From JAICIG01 sp035532215 (GTDB taxonomy: Bacteria; Planctomycetota; Planctomycetia; Pirellulales; JAICIG01), in NCBI GenBank assembly GCA_035532215.1, contig DATKRK010000045.1, forward strand, positions 1 through 21,012: a stretch of 21,012 nt of DNA, written 5' to 3'. Positions within the stretch are counted from its first letter, which is position 1. Each line of letters opens with the position of its first letter. Both the position numbers and the translations under genes were made by a program. The notes beneath the pieces were generated by a model. That model had not been told where the DNA came from. It saw nothing but the letters and a program-made list of their open reading frames with translations, and made no database searches. Shown piece after piece: positions 7,541 through 15,924 of this stretch.

Positions 7541-8307
7541 CCTCGAAGCCGACGATCAGCGCGATCATCATCGCGCAAAACGAAGAGCGCAATCTCGCCG
7601 GTCTGCTAGGCGCGCTTGGCTGGGTCGACGAGATCGTCCTGGTCGACGGCGGTTCGAGCGACCGCACGATCGAGATCGCGCGGAAGTTCGGCGTGCGCGT
7701 CTACGAGCGACCGTTCGATAACTTCGCGCTGCAGCAGAACTACGCGTTGTCGCTGCCCGCCAGCGATTGGATCCTCTCGCTCGACGCCGACGAACGCCCG
7801 ACGCCGGCGATGGTCGCCGAGATTCAGGCCGTGGTCGCCGAGCCTCGTTGCGACGCCTACCGCGTTCGCGTGCGCAGTTCGATCTTCGGCCGCCGGTTTC
7901 GCTTCTCGGGCACGCAAGACGACCGCCAGGTGCGGCTGGTTCGCCGCGGCGCCGCGCGCTGGATGGGCGAGGTTCACGAAACGCTGGAAACGGGCGGATC
8001 GGTCGGTCAATTGCGAAGCTGGCTCGATCACGATCCGTTGCCCGACCTGCCGGCGTTTTTGACCAAAATGAACCGCTACACCACGTTGGCCGCCGAGGCC
8101 CGCGTGGCCGCTGCGCTTCCGCCGCGCCGCCGCGACCGCTGGCTGGCGCCGCCGCGCGAAGTCTTCCGCCGCCTCGTCTGGAAGCAAGGCCTTTGGGACG
8201 GCCCCGAAGGCTGGGCGTTTTGTTTGCTAAGCGGGCTGTCGGAGTGGGTTCTGGCGGACAAACACCGCACTCTTTGGACTGCACGCAGGAGCCGAGTCGA
8301 AGCATGA
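7537..8307 (+). CDS. family 2 glycosyltransferase, WaaE/KdtX-like
   Basis: The 256-aa protein begins ISAIIIAQNEERNLAG, then has VDGGSSDRT at 36-44 (UDP-sugar pocket), LSLDADERP at 80-88 with the metal-binding DAD, and GEVHETL at 144-150. This short GT2 type with QNEE, DGGSSD, DADE and VHE is characteristic of the WaaE/KdtX group, which adds glucose to the inner core of lipopolysaccharide, and of many capsule enzymes. The C-terminal third is basic and ends with a Trp-rich amphipathic stretch (WKQGLWDGPEGWAF) that may touch the membrane. Its ATG overlaps the stop of the preceding GT2 gene (ATGA), and its own stop overlaps the start of the deacetylase, so all three are almost certainly cotranscribed. 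Confidence 0.88.
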   Translation: MTSKPTISAIIIAQNEERNLAGLLGALGWVDEIVLVDGGSSDRTIEIARKFGVRVYERPFDNFALQQNYALSLPASDWILSLDADERPTPAMVAEIQAVVAEPRCDAYRVRVRSSIFGRRFRFSGTQDDRQVRLVRRGAARWMGEVHETLETGGSVGQLRSWLDHDPLPDLPAFLTKMNRYTTLAAEARVAAALPPRRRDRWLAPPREVFRRLVWKQGLWDGPEGWAFCLLSGLSEWVLADKHRTLWTARRSRVEA

Positions 8308-9755
8308 ACGATCAACCTCTTCCCTTGCTGCCCTTGGTGCTGGGCCGCGCGCCGCGAACGTTGCGGCAAGCGTTGGCCCAGGAAGGCGTGCCGTTCGTCG
8401 AGCAGGCCGTGATGCCGGCCGGCGGGCGGTTCGTGCTCTTCGATTCCGCTGCTTCGACCGGCGCCCATGCGTTGCCCGGCCAAACGGCCATCGATCTGGC
8501 CGGCGTGCGAAAAGCTTGGAATATCGATCCGTTCGAGGCGCTCGAAGACGAGCAAGTCGTGCGGCGCGGCTGGCGGCTCGGTCCGTTGGCCGTCGGCGAG
8601 AACGTAGCCCGTCACGACAAACGCGCGCTGCGCGAGCGGCTGTTGGCCGATTTGCGAAAGCTCGTGGAAAACGCCGGCGGAATCTGGCTCCGCGTGTCGG
8701 CGTTTCCGTTCGCCTATCGCACTGCGTTCAACTTCCGCATCGATCACGACGATTACCATGCCGCCGACTTCGAAGCCACGCTGACCGCCGCCGAAGGCTA
8801 TGAAGACGCGATCAGCCACTACGTCTGCGCCTCGACGCATGCGCGCCAGCCCGAGGCGCTCGCTCGGCTGGCCGGCCGCCACGTCGGCTCGCACGGGTAC
8901 TGGCACCATACTTACAGCGACTCCGCGGAAAACGTCAAGAACATTGGCCGCGGCATCGAAGCGCTGCGGACCGCGGGCATCGAACCGGCCGGCTTTGCCG
9001 CGCCGCACGGGCGGTTCCATCGCGGGTTGTACGAGGCGCTTGCATCGCTGGGCGTCGCTCATAGCAGCGAGTTCGCCTTGGCCTGCGACGAGTTGCCGTT
9101 TTACCCTTACGACGGCCGCGTGCTGCAACTGCCCGTGCATCCGATCTGCCTGGGCGTCTGCCTGGAAGCCGCTCGCGACGGGCGGCACGCCGGAGTGAAC
9201 GAAGCGGATGCGGCGCAGGTCGCCCTCGCGCATTTCCGGCAAGTCATCGACGAGAAGCATCGCGCCGGCGAGCCGATCTTTCTCTACGGCCACGCCGACG
9301 GACGTCTCGGCCGGTATCCACACGTGTTGCGGGAAACGCTGGCCGCGGCGGCCGGCTATCGCGATCTCTGGCGGACGACGCTGGCCGAGTTCGCCGACTG
9401 GTGGCAAGCCCGCGGCCGGCTGTCGTTGGACGTCGTCGAATACGACGGTCAGCTTACCGTGCGCGGCGGGCGGACGGCAGGCGGCCGTCAGTGCGCCGTC
9501 GAATATTTCCGCGGTCCGAACGTGGCTCGCTTGCCGCTTGACGGCCCGCTGGTGAGCTTCTCGGCCGCCGATCCGATCATGCAATCGCCGCTGCCGGCGC
9601 CACGCACCTATCCGGCGCCGTTCGATCAGCCCGAGGACTTTCGCGTTTCGCTCAGGCGCTATCTCGATTGGGAGAAAGTCACTCCGGTCGAAGAGATCAG
9701 CACGCGCACCTGGCGCGGCTGGGCCAAGAAAACGTTGCGAAGAATCAAGGATTGA
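8304..9755 (+). CDS. polysaccharide deacetylase-like (NodB-fold) protein
   Basis: The 483-aa protein contains the hallmarks of carbohydrate esterase family 4: FRIDHDDYH at 144-152 with the metal/catalytic Asp pair, SHGYWHH at 196-202 supplying the two zinc histidines (H197, H201), AAPHGRFH at 232-239 replacing the usual RxPxG motif, and LYGHADGRLGRYPH later. The family removes N- or O-acetyl groups from glycans. About 135 residues precede the catalytic region and about 130 follow it (a beta-rich tail, LSLDVVEYDGQLTVRGG), so it is longer than a bare NodB domain. There is no signal peptide, implying action on a cytosolic or lipid-linked intermediate. ATG 8304 overlaps the previous stop (ATGA). 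It could also act as a sugar-binding relative if the catalytic base differs. Confidence 0.85.
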   Translation: MNDQPLPLLPLVLGRAPRTLRQALAQEGVPFVEQAVMPAGGRFVLFDSAASTGAHALPGQTAIDLAGVRKAWNIDPFEALEDEQVVRRGWRLGPLAVGENVARHDKRALRERLLADLRKLVENAGGIWLRVSAFPFAYRTAFNFRIDHDDYHAADFEATLTAAEGYEDAISHYVCASTHARQPEALARLAGRHVGSHGYWHHTYSDSAENVKNIGRGIEALRTAGIEPAGFAAPHGRFHRGLYEALASLGVAHSSEFALACDELPFYPYDGRVLQLPVHPICLGVCLEAARDGRHAGVNEADAAQVALAHFRQVIDEKHRAGEPIFLYGHADGRLGRYPHVLRETLAAAAGYRDLWRTTLAEFADWWQARGRLSLDVVEYDGQLTVRGGRTAGGRQCAVEYFRGPNVARLPLDGPLVSFSAADPIMQSPLPAPRTYPAPFDQPEDFRVSLRRYLDWEKVTPVEEISTRTWRGWAKKTLRRIKD

Positions 9756-9790
9756 CGAGTCGTTAAACGCCGGGAGGTTTACCACTGAGT

Positions 9791-9862
9791 CATTTTGGAT
9801 TTTCGATTTTCGATTTTGGATTTTCGATTCAGTCCAAATCCAAAATCCAAAATCCAAAATCC
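9791..9862. repeat. heptameric tandem repeat folded as an inverted repeat
   Basis: The left half is about five 7-bp units of ATTTTGG or ATTTTCG, and the right half is three to four units of CAAAATC, the reverse complement of GATTTTG, around a short centre (ATTCAGT). The whole forms a long AT-rich hairpin in a GC-rich genome. It lies between the deacetylase and the GT4 gene and is followed at about 9866-9886 by CTCCGTGTCCTCCGTGGTGA, another repeat-like word. Confidence 0.7.
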
Positions 9863-9920
9863 TGCTCCGTGTCCTCCGTGGTGAAATCCTTCGTCCAAAT
9901 CTGTCTACGCGGCTCACGCC

Positions 9921-11060
9921 ATGTCTAAGACCTTGAACATTCACAACCGTCACTCGGCGCATCGCGCTCATCGCCGCGCGAAGTTGCCGGCCGTGGCTTC
10001 GGCGATCGCCGGCCGCCCCCGCGCGCCGAAGGTCGCTCTGGCAGGCAAACTGACCGCGTGGCTGGCGCCGGGCGGCGGCGAATTGCAAATGGCGGCGCTG
10101 GCCTGCGCGCTTCGCGAGGCCGGCGTCGACGCCCGTTTCTGGCGTCCTTGGGAGGATCGACTCGCGGGCATCGACTGCCTGCACCTGTTCGGCAGCGAAC
10201 CGGAGCACTTGCCCGTAGCCTTAGCGGCGCGGCGCGCGAAGATTCCGGTCGTGCTCTCGACGATCGCCTGGTTCGATCTGGCAAGCTGCTGGCGCGAGCC
10301 GTGGCCGCTGCCGCGGCGGCTGGCGGCCTGTGGCAAGTTTGCGCTGCGCGCGACGGCGCCTGGGCTCAAGTCGTGGCGGCGAGAACTGTACCACGCCGTC
10401 GACCTTTTGCTGCCCAATTCACAAGCCGAGGCGGACCAGTTGACTCGCTATTTCGGCGTGCCCGCCGAGCGGATCCGCGTTGTTCGCAACGGCGCCGACC
10501 CGCGCTTCGCCAAAGGCGAGGCGGGGCCATTTGCCCAGAGGGCGGGCTGCCGGCGGTTCGTGCTCTACCCCGGCCGCATCGAGCCGCGCAAGAATCAACT
10601 CGGCTTCCTGCAGGCAATGCAAGCAACCGACGCGCCGATCGTCATCCTGGGCGACGTCGTTCCCGGTCACGAGACTTACCTGGCCGCCTGCCGCCGCGCG
10701 GCGGGATCGCACGTCAAGTTCATCGGCCGCATCGAGCACGACGATCCGCTCTTGGCGAGCGCCTATGCGGCGGCCGCTTGCGTGGTGTTGGCCAGTTGGT
10801 ACGAAACGCCGAGCTTGGCGGCGCTCGAAGCCGGCATGTCGGGCGTGCCGCTGGTGTTGCCTCGCGGCGGCTGCGCGAAAGAATATTTCGGCAAGCTGGC
10901 GAGCTACGTCTCGCCCGGCAATCGTTCGGAGATTCGCGAGGCGACGCTGGCGGCGCTGGCCCGCGGCCGCAGTCTGCAACTGGGCGCTTTGGTTCGCAAC
11001 AAATACTCGTGGCAGGCGGCGGCCGAGTCCACGCGGGAGGCCTATGAAAAGGTCTTTTGA
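9921..11060 (+). CDS. family 4 glycosyltransferase (GT-B fold)
   Basis: The 379-aa protein has the two Rossmann halves of GT4 enzymes. The acceptor side has APGGGELQMAALACALREAG after a basic N-terminal stretch. The donor side has VLYPGRIEPRKNQLGFLQAM (phosphate loop with Arg and Lys), FIGRIEHDDPLLASAYAAA, and the EX7E signature at Glu295 and Glu303 (WYETPSLAALEAGMSGVP). LLLPNSQAEADQL marks the start of the second half. GT4 enzymes are retaining transferases that use nucleotide sugars; donor and acceptor are unknown. The first 35 residues look poorly conserved, so a later start is possible, although ATG 9921 is the first in the frame. The gene overlaps the next by 17 nt. Confidence 0.88.
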   Translation: MSKTLNIHNRHSAHRAHRRAKLPAVASAIAGRPRAPKVALAGKLTAWLAPGGGELQMAALACALREAGVDARFWRPWEDRLAGIDCLHLFGSEPEHLPVALAARRAKIPVVLSTIAWFDLASCWREPWPLPRRLAACGKFALRATAPGLKSWRRELYHAVDLLLPNSQAEADQLTRYFGVPAERIRVVRNGADPRFAKGEAGPFAQRAGCRRFVLYPGRIEPRKNQLGFLQAMQATDAPIVILGDVVPGHETYLAACRRAAGSHVKFIGRIEHDDPLLASAYAAAACVVLASWYETPSLAALEAGMSGVPLVLPRGGCAKEYFGKLASYVSPGNRSEIREATLAALARGRSLQLGALVRNKYSWQAAAESTREAYEKVF

Positions 11061-12387
11061 CGGCGCCGGCCGCCGCGCTCAACGCAGGTGCCGCAAAAAG
11101 CCGCCAGCGGGCCGCTACCGCTATGTGCGGATGCGCTGGCGGTTGCTGTTTGCCATCATCGACGGCCTCGGCTGGCTCTGCGTCGAGAGCTGGCGCTGGC
11201 TCGCGACGCGGTGCGGAGCGAAGTCGTCTCGCGATTACGCAGAGCCGCGTTCGATGCTGCTCGTGCAACTCGATCACCTGGGCGACGCCGTGCTGACGGC
11301 CGCCGTGCTGACGGCCTTGCGGCGCCGCTATCCGCAGGCCCGGCTCGAAGTGCTGGCCGCCGAGTGGAACCGCGAACTGTTCGCGGCCTGCCCGGAAGTC
11401 GATCGCGTCCACGTGTCGCGCGTCAACCGTTTCGCCCGCGGCGTGCGCGGCGGCTGGATTTTTTCGACCTTATGGTGGGGTTGGCGCTTGCGGCGGCGAA
11501 ACTTCGATCTGGCGATCGACGTCCGCGGCGAGTTTCCGCACGCGCTGATCTTGTGGCTTTCGGGGGCCAAACGCCGTTTGGGCTGGGACTGCGGCGGCGG
11601 AGATTTTCTGTTGACCGATCGAGCCCGCTTCGTGCCGGGCCGGCCCGAGATCGAATCGCGGCTGGCTTTGCTGGCGACGTTGGGCATACCAGCCGACGAA
11701 TCCGTGCGGGCCAAGCAGCCTTGGTTCCAACCTGGCGCCGCCGCGCGGCAGACAATCGACCGGCGCCTCGAAGACCTCGGGCGGCCCGCTTCGCCGCTCG
11801 TCGTGCTCCACGTCAGCGCGGGCACGCAGGCTAAGCGTTGGCCCGCCGAGCATTGGCGCGAACTGCTAGGCCGGCTGATCGTCGACCGCGAACTGCGCGT
11901 CGTGCTGGTTGGCGTCGGCGAGGAACGCGCGGTGGCCGAAACGATCACCGGGGGCCAACCGTGGCCGAACGTCGCCGATTGGACTGGCCGCTTGAGCCTG
12001 GTCGAGACGGCGGCGTTGATCGCCGCGGCCGATGTGTTCGTCGGCGCCGATTCAGGGCCCGCTCATCTGGCGGCGGCCGTCGGCACGCCGGCGATCGTAC
12101 TGTTCAGCGGCACGAATCGCGTCGAGCAGTGGCGGCCGTGGGGCGAGCAAGTCGCGGTGCTGCGGCACGAGACGGCCTGTTCGCCGTGCCACCGTCAAAC
12201 CTGCCCCTGGGCCGAACATCCCTGCATGTCGCGACTGACGCCGCAAGCGGTCTTCGCACAAGTGCAGCAACGATTGCCCGGCCGCGTCGAGTCTGTCGCT
12301 GAAGAGGCGTGCGATCAGGCGCTTTCGCTGGCTCGGCGGTCGCGGCGGTCGAGAATGGCGGCGCTGGGCTACGAGGAATCGGCATGA
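11044..12387 (+). CDS. family 9 glycosyltransferase (heptosyltransferase-like)
   Basis: The 447-aa protein matches the ADP-heptose:LPS heptosyltransferase family (GT9). It has LVQLDHLGDAVLTAAVLTAL at 73-92, VLHVSAGTQAKRWPAEHW in the donor half, and GADSGPAHLAAAVGTP near 334-349 (the Asp-Ser-Gly-Pro-x-His donor motif), then LFSGTNRVEQWRPWG. A cysteine cluster (CSPCHRQTCPWAEHPC) near residue 380 is seen in many GT9 proteins outside the proteobacteria. The extra 70-residue N-terminus is basic with one hydrophobic segment (RWRLLFAIIDGLGWLCVESW) that may sit on the membrane. ATG 11044 has GGGAGG 3 nt upstream and gives a 17-nt overlap with the GT4 gene; ATG 11131 is an alternative. Heptose is not proven as the donor. 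Confidence 0.9.
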   Translation: MKRSFDGAGRRAQRRCRKKPPAGRYRYVRMRWRLLFAIIDGLGWLCVESWRWLATRCGAKSSRDYAEPRSMLLVQLDHLGDAVLTAAVLTALRRRYPQARLEVLAAEWNRELFAACPEVDRVHVSRVNRFARGVRGGWIFSTLWWGWRLRRRNFDLAIDVRGEFPHALILWLSGAKRRLGWDCGGGDFLLTDRARFVPGRPEIESRLALLATLGIPADESVRAKQPWFQPGAAARQTIDRRLEDLGRPASPLVVLHVSAGTQAKRWPAEHWRELLGRLIVDRELRVVLVGVGEERAVAETITGGQPWPNVADWTGRLSLVETAALIAAADVFVGADSGPAHLAAAVGTPAIVLFSGTNRVEQWRPWGEQVAVLRHETACSPCHRQTCPWAEHPCMSRLTPQAVFAQVQQRLPGRVESVAEEACDQALSLARRSRRSRMAALGYEESA

Positions 12388-12605
12388 TCGCGCCGCTCAA
12401 AGACCCCGCCGAGCAAACCGCCGCTCGGCGGCGCAACCACGCCTTGAGCTTCGCCCGGCGGATCGTGGCTGCGGCTTTGTTGAGTGCGGATGAGGCGGAT
12501 CGAGGCCCGCGCGTGCCCGGCTGGCAGGCCTGGCTGTTCGCTTTTTGGATGACACTGGCCGCCGTCGCCTATGCGCTGGCAATGGTCGGCGCCTCATGGT
12601 TTTGA
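12384..12605 (+). CDS. small single-helix membrane protein
   Basis: The 73-aa frame begins at an ATG overlapping the GT9 stop (ATGA), the same coupling used through the cluster, and this is the main evidence that it is real. The N-terminal half is basic and polar (EQTAARRRNHALSFARR). The C-terminal half holds one hydrophobic segment, WLFAFWMTLAAVAYALAMVG, after a Trp-rich anchor. It may be an accessory subunit or anchor for the neighbouring membrane-bound glycosyltransferases. No family was recognised. The stop at 12603-12605 is 25 nt before the REP array. Confidence 0.65.
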   Translation: MIAPLKDPAEQTAARRRNHALSFARRIVAAALLSADEADRGPRVPGWQAWLFAFWMTLAAVAYALAMVGASWF

Positions 12606-12629
12606 ACGCCTGGAGCCCCGCGCGCCCTG

Positions 12630-12765
12630 ATGGAGGGCCGGGCGCCCTCGCCCGGCGTGAGCCGCATGGAGGGCCGGGCGCCCTCGCCCGGCTGGGCAGC
12701 CGCATGGAGGGCCGGGCGCCCTCGCCCGGCTGGGCCGCATGGAGGGCCGGGCGCCCTCGCCCGGC
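12630..12765 (+). repeat. REP array, four forward GC-rich palindromic units
   Basis: Four nearly identical 27-bp units start at 12630, 12666, 12704 and 12739 (periods 36, 38 and 35). Each begins ATGGAGGGCC and contains GCCGGGCGCCCTCGCCCGGC, which can fold on itself. The short spacers vary (for example CTGGGCAGCCGC). The same unit appears twice at 20697-20760. The uneven spacing and palindromic unit identify a REP cluster rather than CRISPR. Confidence 0.85.
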
Positions 12766-12822
12766 TGGGCAGCGGGCGCCTCGTCCGCATCAATGCCATA
12801 CAAGAATCCCTGCCAAGCACAT

Positions 12823-12907
12823 TCGGGCGAGGGCGCCCGGTCCTCCCTTTCCTCGGGCGAGGGCGCCCGAACCTCCGTTTCGTCGGGCGAGAGCGCCCGG
12901 TCCTTCA
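12823..12907 (-). repeat. REP array, three inverted units facing the forward array
   Basis: Three units starting at 12823, 12853 and 12883 (exact 30-bp period) carry CGGGCGAGGGCGCCCG followed by a CCTCC-like word; the third has one change (GAGAGC). They are the reverse complement of the 12630-12765 units, so the 12630-12907 region could form a long compound hairpin or cruciform. Together with the 57-nt gap between the arrays this fills the 329-nt stretch ahead of the GT-C gene; nothing else was seen in it. Confidence 0.8.
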
Positions 12908-12934
12908 TTTTTCTGACCTTCCCTGGAACCGCCG

Positions 12935-14854
12935 ATGCTTGAAACGCTGATGTCGCTGGCGGCCGTCGCCACGATCGCGGCGGCGGCCTTCGGGCTGGGC
13001 CGGCCGTTGGTGCGTGCGCTCGGCGTCGGCGAAGACGATGCGTTGGCCGTCGGCGTCTGGAGCGTCGCCGCCGGACTCGTCGCCGGCGGCTTGGCGCTGG
13101 TCGCGTTGGGAATGGTCGGTTTGCTCTCCACGGCCCTGATCGGCGTGTTGACGCTGGCGGCCGGATTTTGGGGGCTCGGCGAAATCTCGCGAGCGTATCT
13201 GATTCGCGAAGAGCGGCGTCGACTCGGCCAGGTCTCGCCCCAACCGGCGTTCGAAGAGCCCGAGGCGAAGCGCCCGCCACGTTGGCTTACGCGGGGCGTG
13301 CTGTTGCTGGCGGCCGTCGCGGCGTTCGCTTCGCTGGTCTCAGCCGCGGCGCCACCGACGGCCGGCGATGCACTCTGCTATCACCTCGAATTGCCGAAGC
13401 GGTATCTGTTGGAGCGAGCGATCGTCCATCTCCCCGATCACGATAACTCCACTTATCCGCTGATGGTCGAGATGTGGTACTTGTGGGCGCTCGCTCTCGA
13501 TGGCAGCGTCGCCGCTCAGATGGTGCATTGGGGACTCGGTTTGCTGTTGGCCTTGGCGACCGCCTTGCTCGCCGAACCGATCGTCGGACGTTCGTGGGGC
13601 AGGTGCGCCGGCTGCTTGATGTTGCTCGTGCCGGGCGTGACGAACGAAATGACCGCACCGCTGAACGATGTCGGTCTGGCGGCCTTCACCACGCTGGCGC
13701 TGGCCGCCTGGCGCCGGGCGGCCGTCGACGACGAAAGCCCGCGTTGGTTCGTGCTGGCGGGTTGGATGCTCGGCGCCGCGCTGGGCGTGAAGCACCTGGC
13801 GCTGTTGTTTGCCGCCGCCGTTGGCGCTGCGGCCGTTTGGCAAGCATGGCGGCGGCCCGACAAGCGGCGCAAGTTGCTCGTCGGGGCGGCGGCGACGGCG
13901 GTCGTGGCGATGAGCGTCGGCGGAGTCTGGTATCTGCGCGCGGCCTGGCATCACGGCAATCCGGTCTATCCGTTCTTCCAAGAGCATTTCGCTTCGCCGC
14001 ACGTTGCCGCAAAACTGCGCCCGACGTTGCCCGCCGACAAGGCGCCGCTGGGCCGCAGCCCCTGGGCCCTGGCCGCGGCGCCGTGGCAAATCACGATGCA
14101 CCCCGAGCGGTTCGGCGGACGGGGTCATCAATTGGGCCTGCTGTTCCTGGCGACGTTGCCGGGCCTGCTGTTTTGCCGCCGCTTGCGAGGAATCGACTCG
14201 CTGTTGGTCGTCGCTGCGGCGTACTTTGTCGGCTGGTTCCTGATGCGGCAGAACGTGCGCTTTCTCTTGCCGCTGGCGCCGCTGTTGTGCGTGCCGGTGG
14301 TGTGGGTCTGGATCGAGATGCGGCGCTTGCCGGCGGCGCCCGCGGCGATCGCGACGGTTCTCTCCATTGCGATCGCATGCGTCGGCCCGGCGGCGGCTGC
14401 GGCGCGCTCGCGCGACTGCCTCAGCGTCGCCTGCGGCCTGGAGAGCCGCGAGGATTACTTGCACCGCCGCGAGCCGACCTACGCCGCCGCCTGTGCGGCC
14501 AATGCCCTGCTCGGACCGCAGGCGCACATTCTCAGCCAGGAGCAGCGGGCCTTTTACATCAACGCCCGAGTCACCCGCGAAAACATCTACCGCCGCCGCA
14601 CCGGTTACGACCGCCAAATCGCCTCGCCCGACGAGCTCAGCCGCACGCTGCGGGCCGCCGGCTTCACGCACCTGCTGTTGGCCGAATCGTCGGGCGGCGC
14701 CGGCATCCGCTACAACGGCACGCTCAGCCGCCTGGCCGACATTCCTGCGACGCCGCAGCCCGACGCGCCGTTTGACGTGCTTGTTGATTACCAGTTCCAG
14801 GACGACGACCAGGCCGTCCGCCGCTACCGGCTCGTGGCGTTGAAGCTGCGGTGA
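12935..14854 (+). CDS. GT-C-type polytopic membrane glycosyltransferase
   Basis: The 639-aa protein has about ten to twelve hydrophobic segments over its first 480 residues, then a soluble C-terminal domain of about 150 residues. The first periplasmic loop contains TAGDALCYHLELPKRYL, with Asp145 in the position of the catalytic Asp of GT39/GT83-like enzymes (ArnT, PMT), and a second loop holds TAPLNDVGLAAF. Such enzymes take sugars from polyprenyl-phosphate carriers outside the membrane and attach them to lipids, glycans or proteins. The C-terminal part (LHRREPTYAAACAANALLGP, then ILSQEQRAFYI and HLLLAES) matches the soluble tail common in GT39-like planctomycete proteins. ATG 12935 lies just after the inverted REP units. 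Which family it belongs to is not fixed. Confidence 0.85.
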   Translation: MLETLMSLAAVATIAAAAFGLGRPLVRALGVGEDDALAVGVWSVAAGLVAGGLALVALGMVGLLSTALIGVLTLAAGFWGLGEISRAYLIREERRRLGQVSPQPAFEEPEAKRPPRWLTRGVLLLAAVAAFASLVSAAAPPTAGDALCYHLELPKRYLLERAIVHLPDHDNSTYPLMVEMWYLWALALDGSVAAQMVHWGLGLLLALATALLAEPIVGRSWGRCAGCLMLLVPGVTNEMTAPLNDVGLAAFTTLALAAWRRAAVDDESPRWFVLAGWMLGAALGVKHLALLFAAAVGAAAVWQAWRRPDKRRKLLVGAAATAVVAMSVGGVWYLRAAWHHGNPVYPFFQEHFASPHVAAKLRPTLPADKAPLGRSPWALAAAPWQITMHPERFGGRGHQLGLLFLATLPGLLFCRRLRGIDSLLVVAAAYFVGWFLMRQNVRFLLPLAPLLCVPVVWVWIEMRRLPAAPAAIATVLSIAIACVGPAAAAARSRDCLSVACGLESREDYLHRREPTYAAACAANALLGPQAHILSQEQRAFYINARVTRENIYRRRTGYDRQIASPDELSRTLRAAGFTHLLLAESSGGAGIRYNGTLSRLADIPATPQPDAPFDVLVDYQFQDDDQAVRRYRLVALKLR

Positions 14855-14913
14855 ACACCGTTTCGGCCGTTCGCGATCGATGAAATTGCAGAAGAGGCGA
14901 CCGACAATTCGAT

Positions 14914-15924
14914 TTACATGCAGTTCACAATCCTTTGTCGCAAATCGTCCGTCGGCGTTCCCAAGATCGTCAGCGCACGCGTCGTGAGATCCGCCTTGCT
15001 GGTCAGAAGGGCCAGCAGCACGTGACCTGCTCTCACGTCGGCGTGATGCAAACTGCGAGCCTCGCCGATTGCCAACGATAGCACCTCCCAAGCGTCAAGC
15101 AATTCATTTTCCTGGCCGGGCTCTTCGTCGTCGGCGCCAGGCGCCCAACGATCAAGCGGCGCCTGCGCATCCGTCTCGTCGAGAATATAACGACGCGCTT
15201 CCGCGATGTTTCTCTCTGTCCCAGCCAAAAGTTTCGCAACTGCCCCGGCAGGCGTTTCGATCAGGGCGACGAGCAAGTGGCCCGGAAGTAGGAATTCGTG
15301 GCCGCGTTCTCCCGCTTCGACGCACGCTCGGCGGACGATGGGGCGCAGGCCGTCGATTCTGGGGCCGCTTGTGCGGGCTATGGCCGCCGCGGCCGCGATG
15401 CCGTAAATCAAAATGAGGACGAAAATGCCGCCGATCGATCCGACGAGCGCCCCTTGCAGCGCTGACTTCGGCCAATCGCTGATATAGAAAGCCGCGAGCC
15501 CAACCAGAGAGCCCGCCCAGGCGCCGTGAATCGGGGCGACGGCCAGGACGATCGAAGGGTAAAGTTCCCACCACTTACGGTTCGGATCGAGGAACGAGAG
15601 TTGTTCATTTCCCAGCCAAAAGAGTAATGACGCCCGATCGGAACCTAAATCCGGCAAATCGTCGGGTTGCTCAAGCGACCGCCAGCGTATGGGCGTGAGC
15701 TTGAACACGCCCGTCGAAAAAAGCCCCCAAATGCCTTGGCCGAAAGCAGCGATCAGCGCGCTTGCCAAAAGCCACAAAGAGCCTGTCGGCAGAGATCGGT
15801 CGCCAAGCCCAACCCCGACGGCGCAGATCGTTCCCCAAACGAGCCAGGCGACAACCCACCAGCGCTCTCGCCGCCAGACTTCAGGGCCGCTCCAGAATTG
15901 CTGCAGCGAGTAGGGATTGGCCAT
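14914..15924 (-). CDS. membrane protein with C-terminal Clp-N-like domain
   Basis: The 336-aa protein has four hydrophobic segments in its first 190 residues (WVVAWLVWGTICAVGVGLG; a second pair around LWLLASALIAAFGQGIW; SIVLAVAPIHGAWAGSLVGL; GGIFVLILIYGIAAAAAIA). A soluble region follows: IVRRACVEAGERGHEFLLPG, LLVALIETPAGAVAKLLAG and, later, SLHHADVRAGHVLLALLTSK. This is the double-repeat pattern of the Clp N-domain, which delivers substrates to ClpA/B/C ATPases. Here there is no AAA+ module, so it may be an adaptor, or simply a protein with the same helical fold. ATG 15924 starts MANPYSLQQFW; no Shine-Dalgarno is visible. It ends 59 nt from the convergent GT-C gene. Confidence 0.75.
   Translation of the reverse strand: MANPYSLQQFWSGPEVWRRERWWVVAWLVWGTICAVGVGLGDRSLPTGSLWLLASALIAAFGQGIWGLFSTGVFKLTPIRWRSLEQPDDLPDLGSDRASLLFWLGNEQLSFLDPNRKWWELYPSIVLAVAPIHGAWAGSLVGLAAFYISDWPKSALQGALVGSIGGIFVLILIYGIAAAAAIARTSGPRIDGLRPIVRRACVEAGERGHEFLLPGHLLVALIETPAGAVAKLLAGTERNIAEARRYILDETDAQAPLDRWAPGADDEEPGQENELLDAWEVLSLAIGEARSLHHADVRAGHVLLALLTSKADLTTRALTILGTPTDDLRQRIVNCM

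Noticed and set aside
8076..10208. Long minus-strand open frame (about 710 codons) opposite the GT2, deacetylase and GT4 genes
   Set aside because: It is a shadow of high-GC genes on the plus strand: Arg/Ala/Gln-rich composition, no domain, and it crosses the heptamer repeat.
12630..12907. Possible CRISPR array
   Set aside because: Spacers are only about 8-11 nt and similar to each other, units are palindromic, spacing is irregular and half the units are inverted. This is a REP cluster.
12545..12916. Open frames crossing the REP arrays
   Set aside because: Their translation is just repeated Gly-Arg-Ala-Pro-Ser-Pro words from the repeat, with no start signal.
13340..15091. Long minus-strand open frame (about 583 codons) opposite the GT-C gene
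   Set aside because: Gln/Arg/His-rich shadow with no recognisable domains; the plus-strand frame has clear membrane topology.
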